Positions 12,317 through 25,800 of a DNA stretch of 64,000 nt are shown in pieces. Within the stretch, counting starts at the first letter, position 1, and every line of letters starts with the position of its first letter. The notes beneath the pieces were generated by a model that searched no databases, was not told the origin of the DNA, and saw only the letters and a list, made by a program, of their open reading frames with translations. This DNA comes from Cercis canadensis (lineage: Eukaryota > Streptophyta > Magnoliopsida > Fabales > Fabaceae). The stretch covers positions 180,967-244,966 of the forward strand of contig QAOA01003614.1 in NCBI GenBank assembly GCA_003255065.1, in the 5' to 3' direction. The translations under genes were made by a program, and so were the position numbers.

Positions 12317-12849
12317 ATCTCTAGACGTTTTTTAAGGCAAGCAAGAGCAAGGCAATGATTTGGAGCAAGTATTGGTGACAACAACTCTTTGCTTGAATAT
12401 TGAATTTTATTCTTTTCCCCTTCAATCATGTCTAGAAGTTATTCTTTTACCTTCTAGGGCTACGAAGATTTGTGATTTTCTATTTCTTTAATTCAAGAAC
12501 ATCTTTATTAAGTGTCTTCTTCTTCTTCTNAAAAACATAGCAAAGATTAATAGTGACAAGACAAACAACACATGTAAGAGATAGCAAGATATTATTGTTA
12601 TCATCAAAACAGGTTCAGAGACTTGTGGGGCTAACAATCTCTAGACATTTTTTAAGGCAGGCAAGAGCAAGGCAATGATTTGGAGCAAGTATTGGTGACA
12701 ACAACTCTTAGCTTGAATATTGAATTTTATTCTTTTCCCCTTCAATCATGTCTAGAATTTATTCTTTTCCCTTCTAGGGCTACGACGATTTGTGATTTTC
12801 TATTTCTTTAATTCAAGAACATCTTTATTAAGTGTCTTCTTCTTCTTCT
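12211..12849. repeat. 319-bp direct repeat around a single N (12530)
   Basis: 12211-12529 and 12531-12849 are near-identical. Each holds the last 106 bp or so of the copia 5' LTR plus the same flanking sequence. The left copy stops exactly at the N and the right copy starts exactly after it. They differ by a few substitutions (for example GACGTTTT/GACATTTT). This looks like two overlapping contigs or haplotypes joined with one N, not a biological duplication. Confidence 0.75.
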
Positions 12850-13345
12850 TAATTTTTCATACTTCTAATTGTTTGATCACCAATTAGTTGATTAGATAAT
12901 TGTAATGAGACCGAGAGGTAATTTGTAATTAAAAATCATAGAGATTAAGAACATAGGTTGCATGTGGGATAGACATATATCTCCATGGCCTATGTAGTCA
13001 ATTAAAGAGAATCAAAGAATTAAATGAATTTTTAGATTATTCGTAATTTACATAGGAATATAGTGGGTTCATGACTTAGAAATCCTTTCGTTTGACCTTG
13101 GGAAAGACTAATGGATAATTTAGGGTTCTTGGCTAGGAATTAGTAAGATTGTTCTTGGTTAATGATATAGGGATAGCAAATCGGAATAGCTAAAGTGAAA
13201 TCAAAAGCCCTAGATATTTCTTATACATATTTCAATCTTGTTTACTATTCTTGCATTTTAATTATTGCTCAATATCAATTCTTGATTTTCTTGACTGTCT
13301 AGATAAAATTAAAATACACTCTATTTTGGTACTTATTAGCCACAA
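12317..13345 (+). mobile_element. Right half of the split Gypsy-like LTR
   Basis: After the second ATCTC target copy the sequence reads as the continuation of 1803-2178. It ends in an LTR-end-like block (CAATCTTG..., TTTTGGTACTTATTAGCCAC, GTGAGACAATAC). A diverged copy of 13010-13345 recurs at 41714-42069. No coding domain is seen. Part of it (12638-12849) is repeated because of the N join. Confidence 0.45.
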
Positions 13346-14335
13346 TTTCCGTGAGACAATACTCTACTCTCATTTTATTACTTGAAAATGATAACATACA
13401 TTTACGTTAGAGTTTTACACAACACCACCTTAGCTATACCACACTTTCGTGCAGGGCAGAATTCAAGATTTTCCAAGACTGCTATGCACATCCCTTCAAG
13501 TTACAAAGTACCAACAACAATAAAAAGAAAAGACAGTAATTTGGTTCCTTTTCTTTGCAGAATTCAAAATTTTACATACACCATATGTATTCCATGAATA
13601 TATCCATTTCCACAAAGGGAAAAATAAAGAAAACCTTTTTAAACACTAATTTGTTCAAAGAAATAGAAAATAAAGTCTTTGGATGGACCAATCAAGTCAG
13701 CATTGACAATTTACTTTGTGTTCAGCCCATGCAAGTCTCAATTCTATATAACTTCTTTTACTTGTACTTGCTTTTTCTTGAAGCTTAAAATTAGTCATGA
13801 TCTATATAAAAAGCATCTTTATGGAGATACAGCCAGAACGTTACCATTTACCGTGCTTTGTAGTTGGTATTAATATATGAAAAAAAACAAAAATAAGTAC
13901 AATTGCAAGAAGGATACTCCATTGCAGTATGCAAATTACACTAAAGTAGAATACTGCAAATGATTCCAAATATCAGAGTCAAAAAGTTGAATCGGCTAAG
14001 ATAGAATTGAAGACAAAACCCAGTTATAGTAATGAAAGGGACACAAGTTATTGATTAGAGCACCAACCAGAAATCAATATATAAATTGTAAAACTTCATA
14101 CTTTTCTTCATACAGTCCTTGAAACTCAAAATAGTTGACTAAGCGTGAATTAAACATAACATTTTTAACCGAAATAAATTATTCAAAAGAAGATTTTTTT
14201 GATATATGAAGGCATGTAAGTTTGAACTTAAAACTTCATGCTAAAGTAATTGTAACTCTTTATTACTAGACTACACATCTCATAGATTTATTCAAAAAAA
14301 GAGCTTGATCAAACCCAACTCCTTGCACATCTAAC
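13346..14335. other. Non-coding region 3' of the O-methyltransferase gene
   Basis: AT-rich sequence with no long or conserved ORF. The part next to the gene (about 14060-14335) is its 3' flank or UTR and is conserved in the relic at 18.6 kb. Confidence 0.6.
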
Positions 14336-16191
14336 TTATTTATAAAATTCCATCACTCCCAAAGCAGAAAAAGCACAGCAAGCAACTCGAAACTTGGAAA
14401 ATCCAGATCTCTTGCACAAATTCTCGAATTCTTTCTCAGTCCTCTCTTTTCCACCAACAGTAGTAAACATTAGATTGTCAACAATGGAAACCAACTTAGA
14501 TGCATCAGTTGATTCTGGAGTTTCTGGCAGTATGAACTCTACAACAATCACCTTTCCATTTTGTGGCAGAGCTTTGTAACAATTTCTCAAAAATTCAGCA
14601 CAGTTTTCATCTGCCCAATTATGGCATACAGACTACAATAGCCAAGGATTTAAAAAGTTGAGGTTAGCACCTTAATAATGAGTAGCGAGTTAAACAACTC
14701 TTAGATATACAATCACAAATATGTACTCAGTAGTTTTGTGCATTTATTATTATCTGTATAATTAGTGTTGCTATTTTATTTGTTGAGACAATTAATGCTG
14801 CCCTTTAAAGCTAGGTGAGTTAAATAAGTGTCTACTATATATACTAACCTTTAATATTATGGCATCACCTTTTGGAACACTTGCAAACATATCTCCTCCA
14901 ATGTGCTCTATCCCTTCATGAAATTTGATATAGTTTATGGTTTAGTAATTGTGGTGAAGAAAAAAATGGAACTGCTTATATCATTCAAGATATGGTAACT
15001 ACAGAAAGGGGAGGGCAAAAGGGGTAGGGGAAGAGAGATACCTGGATAGGGTGTTGCATTTTCTATAACTTGGGGCGTATCAAAATTAATTCCCTTTATT
15101 GAAGGGTACTTGGAGATAATCATCTTGAGATTAACCCCACTTCCACCTCCTACGTCAACCAATGTTGATACTCCTTCAAATCCTTTATATATTTCAAGCA
15201 TCCTATTCATCACTACTCTGCAGGAATCTGCCATTGTTTTGTTAAAAATGTGATTCAGAGTTGGATCTTTCTCATAGTATTGGTAGCAGGTGGTTCCATG
15301 AACTTTCTTAAATAGGTCATTGCCAGCATCAGCAATTGATTCCTTGAAATTTAGCCTGGAAATGTAGAAGATACTTAAGAATAAAATATGATAGCTCATA
15401 TTGTGAAGAAAAATAAAGACCTTCTTTGTCATTAAAATAAGGAATAACAAAATAACCAAATTATTATGAAGTAAAGCTACTTCACCAAACCCCAATAATG
15501 CTAATAAATTTAGTTTTTCTTAAGAAGCAACATAAAACTTATTCTTCCTTGTTCATTTCAAGTGGGAAAAATCAATAAAATGTCTAAAAAAGATAAATAT
15601 ACAAACTATAATTTGACAGAATCTAAACTTCATAAAAGAAAGTTTAAAGTATGATCAATCGAATTCCAACCTTATCACACAGTATAGTTTGAGAAATACT
15701 GTAGCAAAAAGTTTGCATATATTAGCATTCAATTATAATATGAAGTATATCAACTCACCAAACTTCCATGAATGCTCTCTGAGAGAACAATGTTGTGAAT
15801 GAGCCCAGTAGCCTCCCTTATCATCACACACAAAGTATTTACCAGTTTCTGAGAGTCCGTAAACTCTTTCAGTGCTACCATTTTCATTGGTGCGTGTAGA
15901 ACAAGTAAGAAGAGTGTAACTGGCAAGCAAACGCAGCATACGTTCGAGCCTAGGGGCCAAGTCTGGGTATTGGTTTGGAAGCTGAGAAGCAATTTCAGAG
16001 ACAGACAAGTGTGCACCTGGTGGGGTTGCCTTAGCTATGATCTCAAACAAGTTGAGCTCAATAGTAGCATTAAGGACTGCAGGATAGACCTGAGTGGTAG
16101 AAAGTAGCAAGGCAGAGAGGCAAGCATCGTCCTCTGAAAGTTGAGGACAGGTTTTCCCCACTCCGTTCTCTGTGGTATATTTGGAATCCAT
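14336..16191 (-). CDS. Caffeic-acid-type O-methyltransferase gene, four exons, frameshifted in exon 1
   Basis: SAM-dependent small-molecule O-methyltransferase of the plant COMT-like family (phenylpropanoid-type substrates; exact substrate unknown), probably cytosolic. Exons: 16191-15759, 15355-15042, 14913-14849, 14632-14336; all introns are GT-AG. Without the frameshift the product is about 369 residues, normal for the family. The N-terminal dimerisation domain is in exon 1. The SAM motif LVDVGGGSG and the downstream [10 protein letters not shown] are in exon 2. Exon 4 has CHNWADENC, holding the expected catalytic His, then [12 protein letters not shown] and [13 protein letters not shown], ending GVMEFYK. 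Near 15811-15816 one base is missing: the frame reads ...CDDKGG, then family sequence ([18 protein letters not shown]) continues in another frame up to the splice site. As written the product stops early, at about 152 residues. Either a very young pseudogene or a sequence error. Confidence 0.87.
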
Positions 16192-16270
16192 AAATGCTCA
16201 ATTCTTTGATCTCTCTTTCAATTTGCTTTTATCTTGTTGAGTGCATGCTTCTGCTCTAGGAGGCTTCAGC

Positions 16271-16277
16271 TTTTATA
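16271..16277 (-). promoter_or_regulatory. TATA box of the O-methyltransferase gene
   Basis: Minus-strand TATAAAA lies 80 bp upstream of the ATG at 16191, the usual place for a plant core promoter with a leader of about 50 bases. Confidence 0.6.
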
Positions 16278-16324
16278 GGAAAAACAATGTTTTCACCAAA
16301 AGAAAAAGTCTACGCGTCTAGTAG

Positions 16325-16347
16325 CACGTGAGTAACTAAGTTTGACT
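16325..16347. promoter_or_regulatory. G-box and W-box candidates upstream of the O-methyltransferase
   Basis: CACGTG (G-box, 16325-16330) and TTGACT (W-box type, 16342-16347) lie about 50-70 bp upstream of the TATA box. bZIP/bHLH and WRKY factors bind such sites, and phenolic O-methyltransferases are often stress-induced. Both motifs are short and can occur by chance. Confidence 0.35.
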
Positions 16348-16362
16348 ATACCTTGAAAAATT

Positions 16363-16682
16363 GGTGAGCACTATGTTATACCCCCTTCAGTTGGGTGGGT
16401 TCGGGTGAGATCCACCCAGTGATTTTGGTATCATCATAAAAATCTCAAAAAAATTATCACTTAATATGTGCCAGAATAAATAGTTTCTTATAAAATACAA
16501 GAACGACACGATATAAAAAAACGTGTCAAGAAACAATATTTTTAAGTTTACTTTTTAACATGTTTTCTTATATTATGTTATTATTACATTTTATAAGAAA
16601 CTATGTGTTATAGCACACATTAGGTGCCACCCAATTGAGGGGGTGTAGCGCTACACCCGGGGAGTGTAGCATAATACTCACC
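16363..16682. mobile_element. Degenerate MITE with imperfect terminal inverted repeats
   Basis: The ends are imperfect inverted repeats (GGTGAGCACTATG... against ...ATAATACTCACC). Inside, ACCCCCTTCAGTTGGGTGG pairs with CCACCCAATTGAGGGGGT. The interior shares wording with the MITE at 54658-55057 (TTTTGGTA...ATCTCAAAAAA and ...AAGAAACTA), so they look like distant relatives. No clear target duplication is left. Confidence 0.55.
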
Positions 16683-18624
16683 TTTATTTTATTGCGTTGG
16701 AGAAGAGAGAAGCTAATGTCATTCCACCCTACCCATTTGTACTTATTTTATCAATTCAATGATAAAAGCTTTATCTGTTGGCAAAAAAAATTTCCAAAAA
16801 CTAGTAATCATGTACATGAGAATCAACCTAACCTCATGAAGAGTGTAACTTTCTGACAGCAACAACTAAGACTATCCCATTTAAAATAGCCAAGGAAAGA
16901 AAAAAAAAACTTTTTNAGAAAAAAAAAAAAACTTTTTATTTGTACACTTATAAATATACAAATTATTTTACACCTACACTTATTGGAAACATACGAATTC
17001 AACTGAGTCGACCTAAATTTTAACTTAAACCAGCATTGAACCTATTGAAGTTTTTTTTATATAACTCAAAACCGTACACCTAAATATACAAATATCATTT
17101 CTCAACCAAAAATGTATGTTTCTCAACATTTTTCTTGGGCTGGTCCTGGAGAATATGATAGCTCCAATTACTCGAGCAGGCTGAAGAAGGTAAAGCTTGA
17201 TATATCATATCACTAGGCTGACCCAATGGGATAACTCCCTAACAAATAAGGTGCTGTATAAATCTTTTGCATACGAGTAAAAGTATTAAAGAATCAAAAA
17301 ATATAATAAAACTAAAGGAGTCAGTGATCTCAGAGATAGTGACTGTTGAAAGATGGCCAAGAAATATTCAAGCAAGGTGTTAAAGTCATTATAACAAGGG
17401 CTTTCCAGGTAACATCAGCAAGAATTGTCAGCCATAACAAGGTTTATAAAATCTTTAAATCCAGTAGAATAATATACATGTTTAGAAATTAACGATTGAA
17501 ATTCAGAAGGATTGGCTTAAAAAAGTTGCCGTATCAAAACACAACAAACTGTGATGGAGCTCTATTAGGAAAAGGATTAAGGAGAGGTCAGCACCGTCCT
17601 CCAATTTTTTTATTTTTTTTACAATTTATTTTTAAAAAATTAATATGGTCCCTTATATTTTTTAAAAAACTTAAATAATGGCCCCTTAAATTTTTTTTAT
17701 ATCTCTTTAGCCTTTAAACATTTTACTTCAAGCTCCATCATTGACAACAGACATGATTTAAAGAGATCAAGGGGATGTGAAAGAAATCTAATAAACTTAA
17801 AGTTTTTGAACACGTGTCTTTTGGAATATTAATCTGGGCGTATTTTAGAGTCCAAAAAAAAAAAGAAAGAACANAAAAAGGAAAGAACACAAGAGACAAG
17901 AGAATTAAAGAGGAATTTGCTCTGAGTAAATAAAAGGAGACCTTATATCAAAAAATAAAAATATAAAAATAAAAGGAGACAAATTTTTGGAAAAACAAGA
18001 AAAATGATAAGTGTTTCTCCACCTTCCAACAAGTAAGCTGCCGATGTAGATTTTAAGAAGGGAATGTGGTATACAAAGAAAAAAGATTGTCAAGTCAAAG
18101 AAGTTATTTGACAAATAAAATATAAAATTAGCTTTCTGAGCTGAAAAGTAACCCAAATTAAAGCTAAATAAAATGTTTAAGTTGAAAAACTCCAGATCAA
18201 TTATCCAGGTACTGGGTGGTGGGGAAGTCTCTTTGACTTTTCTCCCTGTGTGTTATCTCCTTTGTCCGTAACCCTTCCCTTACTTTCTAAATAAAATCCT
18301 TATTATGTTTATTACAATGGAGCAAAAAATAATTTATTCATACGAGGAAGTCAAGGTAAGAAAATGTAATTTGAAAAACTATTTACTAAAATGAAGTATT
18401 GTATAAACTTTTTACATAAATGGTACATTTTTTATTATTTATTCAGGGGACACAGACAAAATGACTCACGCTACTTTGTAAATCGTGTGATCTCTTTTTA
18501 TGTGTGTCTATCAATAATTTAATTAAAACTGTCCCAAATCAATAAAAAGTTTCCTAATTACCCATTTGCATAAATACTTTACAAAATTGTATTTGTTTAT
18601 TCATTTTGTCACAAGTCAAAACTG
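16683..18624. other. Non-coding AT-rich DNA with two single-N joins
   Basis: No conserved ORF. Single Ns at 16916 and 17874 lie in A-rich runs repeated on both sides, so they look like unresolved homopolymer contig joins. A stretch at 17560-17740 (GTCCTCC..., GGTCCCTTAT, GGCCCCTTAAA) looks like an old transposon fragment, but I could not classify it. Confidence 0.5.
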
Positions 18625-19230
18625 AAAAACAAAACCAGAAATCAATATATAACTTCTAATAACTTCAGATTGCTTTGTTTTTAACACAATCCTTGACACT
18701 CGAAAATAGTTGGCTGAACTTGAATTACCATTAGCATTTTTAACAGCAGTAGAGTTTTCAAGAACAGGAGTTGGCTGTTTATAAGAAAATTCCATCGATG
18801 TTATAAATCACTTACGACTAATTTAATTATTTATGAAACTCCATCACTCCCAAAGCATAGAATGCAGGCATCATGAAATTTGGAAAACAACAGACTTCTT
18901 GCTTAAATTCTTAAATTCTTTCCAAGTTCTTTCCCTATAAACATAAGATTCTACATGAAGGAAAATAACTCAATTGATTATTGTGCTTTTGGAAGTATGG
19001 ACTCCTCAACAATCACCTTTTCCATTTTGTGGCAATTAATGCTTTGTGACTATTACTTAAAATTCTGGACATTTTTCGTGTGACCAATTATGGAACACAA
19101 CCTACAATAGAGTTACCAAGGATACAATAAATTGTGGTTAGCACCTTAATTAATAACGGGATTAGAAAATTTATAAACGACTTATATTTGAAGTGGAGGA
19201 ATTACACAATTCTTAGACTTACAAATTTAG
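18625..19230 (-). pseudogene. Relic of a second O-methyltransferase: last exon and 3' flank
   Basis: 18829-19107 aligns with exon 4 of the gene at 14336-14632, including the sequence around its stop codon, the CCATCACTCCCAAAGCA segment and the acceptor region (CCTACAATAG). 18625-18760 aligns with that gene's 3' flank, and about 19108-19230 with its last intron. Many indels and stops destroy the frame. No exon 1-3 remains were recognised. It is probably the remnant of a tandem duplication. Confidence 0.7.
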
Positions 19231-19880
19231 ATAATTGTATAAGTGGCTTGATTTGAGTAAAAAAGAAAAAATTCTGATAGGGGCACCTAAACTTAATTGG
19301 AGCCTTGCATATGTAGTTATGCATGAAATCTTTTGGGTATAAAAATTGTGTAATTAACATTACTCTTTGAAATCTTAGGTAAGATAGATTATAAGTGATT
19401 CGGGAAGAGGAAAAATAGAACTCCATTGTGTGTTGCTCTTGGGAGATAAAAACGGAAAAGGAAGGAGGCGAGAGACAGATAAGAAGTTATATGTTAGTTT
19501 CTCGTTGCCTTCATAAGCATACCCTAGCCCTTAGATACTTACTAATACATGTGTCTCAAATCTGGACATGCACAGGAAGAAATGGGAGCTTTTTTTGTTT
19601 TGTTATAAGGGAGCACAACGTCCTGTAAAAAGGAGAGGGAAATACATAACAAAAATAAAACTTTTGACATCGCCAAAAAATGTGCCGATAGACTCATAAG
19701 TCATTGGCAAAAATGTGAGGGTTTAACACAGCAGCGGAGCGGCGCCCAATTGTAACCTCTTCCATGTCAAGTCTTTCTAACTGAGAATGAGAATGATAAA
19801 TTTTATGTGTAATTTTGGCTAGTTAGTGTACCAAAAATAAATACACTAGTATCTCATTAATTCACACTTCACACACATAA
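19231..19880. other. Non-coding region, nothing recognised
   Basis: AT-rich sequence with no domain, repeat or RNA gene that I can support. Confidence 0.5.
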
Positions 19881-22800
19881 CAATATTTTTCTTTAGTCTT
19901 GTCTAAACTTGACCCTCTTAATTTTTTTCTTACTACTCAAATTTTATATACAATATTTAACATGGTATGTATAATTTTTTTTTTTTCTTTGATGAAAGAA
20001 AACATATGTAAATTTAAATGTTGATGAATCTCTAGAACTGAATAAGAAGTTACTCATTCTTACTGAAACTCTATGGTTCCTTCATTATAGAGAAATCTTT
20101 AACTTAGTGTTTACCACTAATAATAGCACTAGAGCTAACAAGAAAATGAAAAATCACAATGAACTAATTGATCCAATAGAAATTTCTTGAAATGACTATA
20201 AGAATATTGAGAAATCAATTCAGAAAATTCAAATATTATTCACGAAATTGAAAGAAAAATTAATATTCAAAGACTAAAATGATTATTTATCAAAAAATTA
20301 TTTAAGAACATTATACAAAGCTAGAAGAGAGAAATTTAAAATGTATCTAAACATCACGAATAATATGATAGATTTTTACATTTTATGGTTGCCCCTCCCA
20401 TTCATTCCATTTTCAGTCTTACCAAACACGCCCAAAATAGGCTTCCAAATGAGAGAAGAAGAGGGGAAATGCAGAGTGAGTGAATCAAGCAAGACGGCAA
20501 GAAATCAGCAATTAATCTTCCTTTCCAATGTTCCTTCACTTCCTTTTCCCCATGCTGTTGACTTCTCTGACGAGTTTATATTTTTCAAAGAAAATAGTCT
20601 AAAACACAACAATTTATTTAGGGGGCCTTTAATTTATCCCAGGAAAAAAATATGGGGTTATATAACCTCATTCTAGGTGGTACAGTCACCACCATTTCTT
20701 TTACTAAGTGCCAAATTTAGTAGTCAATATTTATTTTTGGTTACTTGTTCAGTTGGTCATTTTTCAACTTGTGTGGCAATATTAATGCGACCCACTAATT
20801 TAACTAAAATTATTTTAGCACCCCACTTAAAATAATAATTTATGTTAAAACTTTCTTTTTTGTAATTAAATTATGTTAAAGTTGAGAGTACACAAAGTAT
20901 GATATTCCTATCCATTTACATATTTTTTAGAAACAAATTTATGAAATTTTTCTAAAAAGAATTATATTCAAATTTATACATAAAGATTCACAATTTAAAA
21001 TAAAATTTTGAGCATGGTAAAATTTAAAAATATACATTAATAAATAGATTAAGATGAGTGAATAACAATAATGAAAAAAATAAGTCAAAAAATTAAAGAG
21101 AATAAATCTCACTCACTACAAGAAAAAGGCGAAATTCTCATGGAATTTCTCACAGACCAAAAATCCATGAGAAATTCTTACGGAAAAAATGAGTTTTTGT
21201 CACGGGCAATGAAAATGAGGAACTTTCTCACGGATTTTCTCAAGGTCTTATGTTTAGTGAGAAAAATCCGTGAGAAATCCATGAGACAATCTGAGAGAAT
21301 ATGAGGGGAATGTGGTGCGAAAGCGTTCTCATGGACATAGTTCGTGAGAAAACCTGACACAAGATGACATGTAAGTTTCTCACGGAATGGTGTTCGTGAA
21401 AAAGTTAAACAAACAATTTTTGGAATGGATTTCTCATAGATTTTCTCACGGATTGTGTCCATGAGAAATAAAACGTTGCATTTCACTAGAGACATGGAGG
21501 ACGGAAATTTGGTTGGGCAAAGTCCGTGAGAAAACTAGAAATTTATGCAACACCTGAGACTCATCTTCGTCATTTGAAAGTTATAAAGAAATAGAAATTC
21601 ATACCATTTCTCTCGGTCAAGCTTTGTGTGCAGCGGATTTTGGCGACTAGAGGGCATTTTGCGATGTGTGTGGACTATCTACTTCTTATTTTTAAAGCTT
21701 TGGAGTTGAGGTAGGCCATTTTCTTCAAATTTCTCTTTGATTTTCTCTTCTATTTTCTTTCTCAAAGATGCACGAAATGGGTTTTTTTTTTTTTTATATT
21801 GTTGGACTAGTTTAAGTATAAATTGGTTGTAGATAGGTATTTGATGGATTAGAAACTTGATTAATGGTTTGGTATATGATGAAATTGGTTGAGGGCTTTT
21901 GATATATGATATATGCAGAGGGTTTGGATGATTTTTTGTTATTTTTTTGAATTAGTATAGATGAATTTTAATTTTGTGGGGTTTAGAGAATAATTTATTA
22001 AATGAAATTGTGTGAAATTGTTTAGATTTTGAGAATTATATTTGAGGCTCTTGTTGTATGTTATATGTAGTTTATTTGTATAATTTGTGAAATGAATGTA
22101 CATTAGAGTTATATATGATAGATTAGTTAAGTTAACTTAGAAATCCGTCTGAGAGTTGATCGCGTAAGATAAACTCTCAGATAGTCACCAATTTTGAGAC
22201 TATTCTTGACATAATTGTTGATAGAGCTTTGGGAGCAAGTAGGAGAACTAAATTTTGCAGCACCTCTATTTTGTTTCTCTAGGTACATATTTATGCTGGT
22301 TAAACAGAATAATTCGTGTACTTGGAGAACCATGAGGAGGTGCTGCCGAAATTTAGTTGACCTACTTAGTCCCTATAAGCTTCTATTAGTGGTGGAACAA
22401 ACTTCAAGACTGAGATAAAAGCCATACACGGAGTAGAACTTAGTACCTTTGAAGAATTGTGGGAAAAGATTATCAACTTCATTTTGTTTTGAACATTGAA
22501 GGAATGTAGATATCCTTGAACATCGTCGCTAGATGTATGAGAGACTTATTCCAAATAGTAAGGTTGTTAGAGATGATTTTTATGTCGGTGTTGAGGTTTT
22601 TATTGGGTTTGCCAGTCAACAACAAATGTATATTGAAGGAGGGAAGATTCGATGTCCATGTACTAAATACAAATGTTGTAAGTTTTGTACATTTGATGAG
22701 GTTAGGATACACCTATACACGAAAGGCTTCATGGATGATTACTATTATTGGGATAATTATAGAGAGGTTCATCCAGTCATTGTCCTAATGGATGTAGAAA

Positions 22801-25800
22801 ACTAATATTTACCTCGGTATGAGCATATGATTATGGATGATGTTGGACTTTCTTTCGAACCGGAGTATATACTAGAGGAGGATCTAAATCTAGAATTTGC
22901 AAAAGTTTTATGATATGTTAAGGGCCGCTTAGTCTCCATTATGGGATGTATGTGAGACACACTCTGTCCTTTTAACTGCTGTTAGATTGTTAAGCATCAA
23001 GTTAGACTACAATATCCCTAAAAGTTCTATAGATGAACTTATTACATTGATGACGGAGATATTACCTCCAGGTCATAAGATGTTAACTAATTTGTATCAG
23101 ACAAAGACATTGGTCCCTAAATTTGGTTGTGGGTATAAGAAGATTGACAATTGTCCACATGGGTGTATGTTGTATTATGGAGAAGATGAAGCTGCTAGGC
23201 AATGTCGGGTTTGTGGTGAAGCATGATTTAGAACATTCAAAGTTAGACGGGAGAAGGTTAGGGAAGTTCTAACTAAGCATATGTGGTATTTTCCAATTAT
23301 CCCTAGATTGCAAAGACTTTTTTCCATTTAACTCATCTGCAAAGGCTATGAGATGGCATAAGGACTACCAACGTGAAGAAGGGGTGTTGTCTCATCCATC
23401 TGACGGAGATACATGGAAACATTTTGACATGGTTTACCCAGATTTTGCATCAGAACTGAGGAATGTTAGGTTAGGTCTACGTGTTGATAGTCTCAGTCCT
23501 TTTGAAATGGATGTGAAGACACACTCATGTTGGCCTGTAATTCATACTCCTTACAATCTTCCATTTGGCATGTGCATGAGAAGAGAATATATGTTCTTGA
23601 CTGTCATTATTTCTGGTCCTCATAATCCAAAAAGCAAAATAGATGTCTTTTTGTAACCTTTACTTGATGATTTGAAATTGCTTTGGGATGAAAGAATGCA
23701 TACTTATGACATTTCTTTAAAGCAAAACTTTCGAATGAGAGTAGCTCTTTTGTGGATTATCAATGACTTCCCTGCATATGAAATGTTATCTGGTTGGCAA
23801 ACAGCTGGGAAGTTGGGATGTCTGATTTGTATGCATGGTTAAAAGGCATTCTATTAAAGCATGGACATAAAATATGTTATTTTGATTGTCATCGACAATT
23901 TTTACCCCAAGATCATTTTTTCCGNCAATATTTTTCTTTAGTCTTGTCTAAACTTGACCCTCTTAATTTTTTTCTTACTACTCAAATTTTATATACAATA
24001 TTTAACATGGTATGTATACTTTTTTTTTTTCTTTGATGAAAGAAAACATATGTAAATTTAAATGTTGATGAATCTCTAGAACTGAATAAGAAGTTACTCA
24101 TTCTTACTGAAACTCTATGGTTCCTTCATTATAGAGAAATCTTTAACTTAGTGTTTACCACTAATAATAGCACTAGAGCTAACAAGAAAATGAAAAATCA
24201 CAATGAACTAATTGATCCAATAGAAATCTCTTGAAATGACTATAAGAATATTGAGAAATCAATTCAGAAAAACTCAAATATTATTCACGAAAAGAAAAAT
24301 TAATATTCAAAGACTAAAATGATTATTTATGGCAAAATTATTTCAGAACATTACACAGAGCTAGAAGAGTGAAATTTAAAATGTATCTAAACATCACAAA
24401 TAATATGATAGATGTTCACATTTTTTGGTTGTCCCTCCATTCATTCCATTTTCACTCTTACCAAACACGCCCAAAATAGGCTTCCAAACGAGAGAAGCAT
24501 AGAGGAAATGCAGAGTGAGTGAATCAAGCAAGACGGCAAGAAATCTTCAATTAATCTTCCTTTCCAATGCTCCTTCCCTTCCTTTTCCCTATGGCGTTGA
24601 TTTCTCCGACGAGTTTATATTTTTCAAAGGAAATAGTCTAAAACACAACAATTTATTTAGGGGGCCTTTAATTTATCCCAGGTAAAAATATGGAGTTATA
24701 TAACTCCATTCTAAGTGGCACACTCACCACCGTTTCTTGTGCTATGTGCCAAATTTAGTGGTCGATATTTATTTTTGGTTACCTGTTCAGTTGGTCATTT
24801 CTCAACTTGTGCGTCAATGTTAATGCGATCCACTAATTTAATTAAAATTATGTTAGCACCCCACTTAAAATAATAATTTATGTTAAAACTTTCCTTTTAG
24901 TAATTAAATTATGTTAAAGTTGAGAGTACACAAAGTATAATATTCCTATCCATTTACATATTTTTCACAAACAAATTTATGAAATTTTCTTAGAAAGAAT
25001 TATATTCAAATTTATACATAAAGATTCACAATTTAAAATAAAATTTTGAGCATGGTAAAATTTAAAAATATGCATTAATAAATAGATTAAGATGAGTGAA
25101 TAACAATAATGTAAAAAATAAGTCAAAAAATTGAAGAGAATAAATCTCACACTCATTACAAAAAAAGGCAAAATTCTCATGGAATTTCTCACAGACCAAA
25201 AATCCGTGAGAAATTTTTATGAAAAAAATGAGTTTTTGTCACGAGCAATGAAAATGAGGAATTTTCTCATGGATTTTCACAAGGTCTTATGTTCAGTGAG
25301 AAAAATCTGTGAGAAATCCATGAGACAATCTGAGAGAATATGAGGGGAATGTGGTGCGAAGTGTTCACACGGATATAGTTCGTGAGAAAACCTGACAGAA
25401 GATGACATGTAAGTTTCTCACGGAATGGTGTTCGTGAGAAAGCTAAACGAACAGTTTTTGGAATGGATTTCTCACAAATTTTCTCATGGATTGTATCAAT
25501 GAGAAATAAAACGCTCTGTTTCACTAGACGCGTGGAGGAGGGAAATTTGGTTGGGCAAAGTCCGTGAGAAAATTCGTGAGAAAACTGGAAATTTCTACAA
25601 CACCCGAGACTCATCTTCGTCATTTGAAAGTTAGAAAGAAATAGAAATTCCGGCCATTTCTCTCGGTCAAGCTTCGTGTGCAGCGAATTTTCACGACTAG
25701 AGGGCATTTTGCGATGTGTGTAGATTATCTACTTCTTATTTTTAAAGCTTTGGAGTTGAGGTAGATTATTTTTCCTCAAATTTCTCTCTGATTTTCTCTT

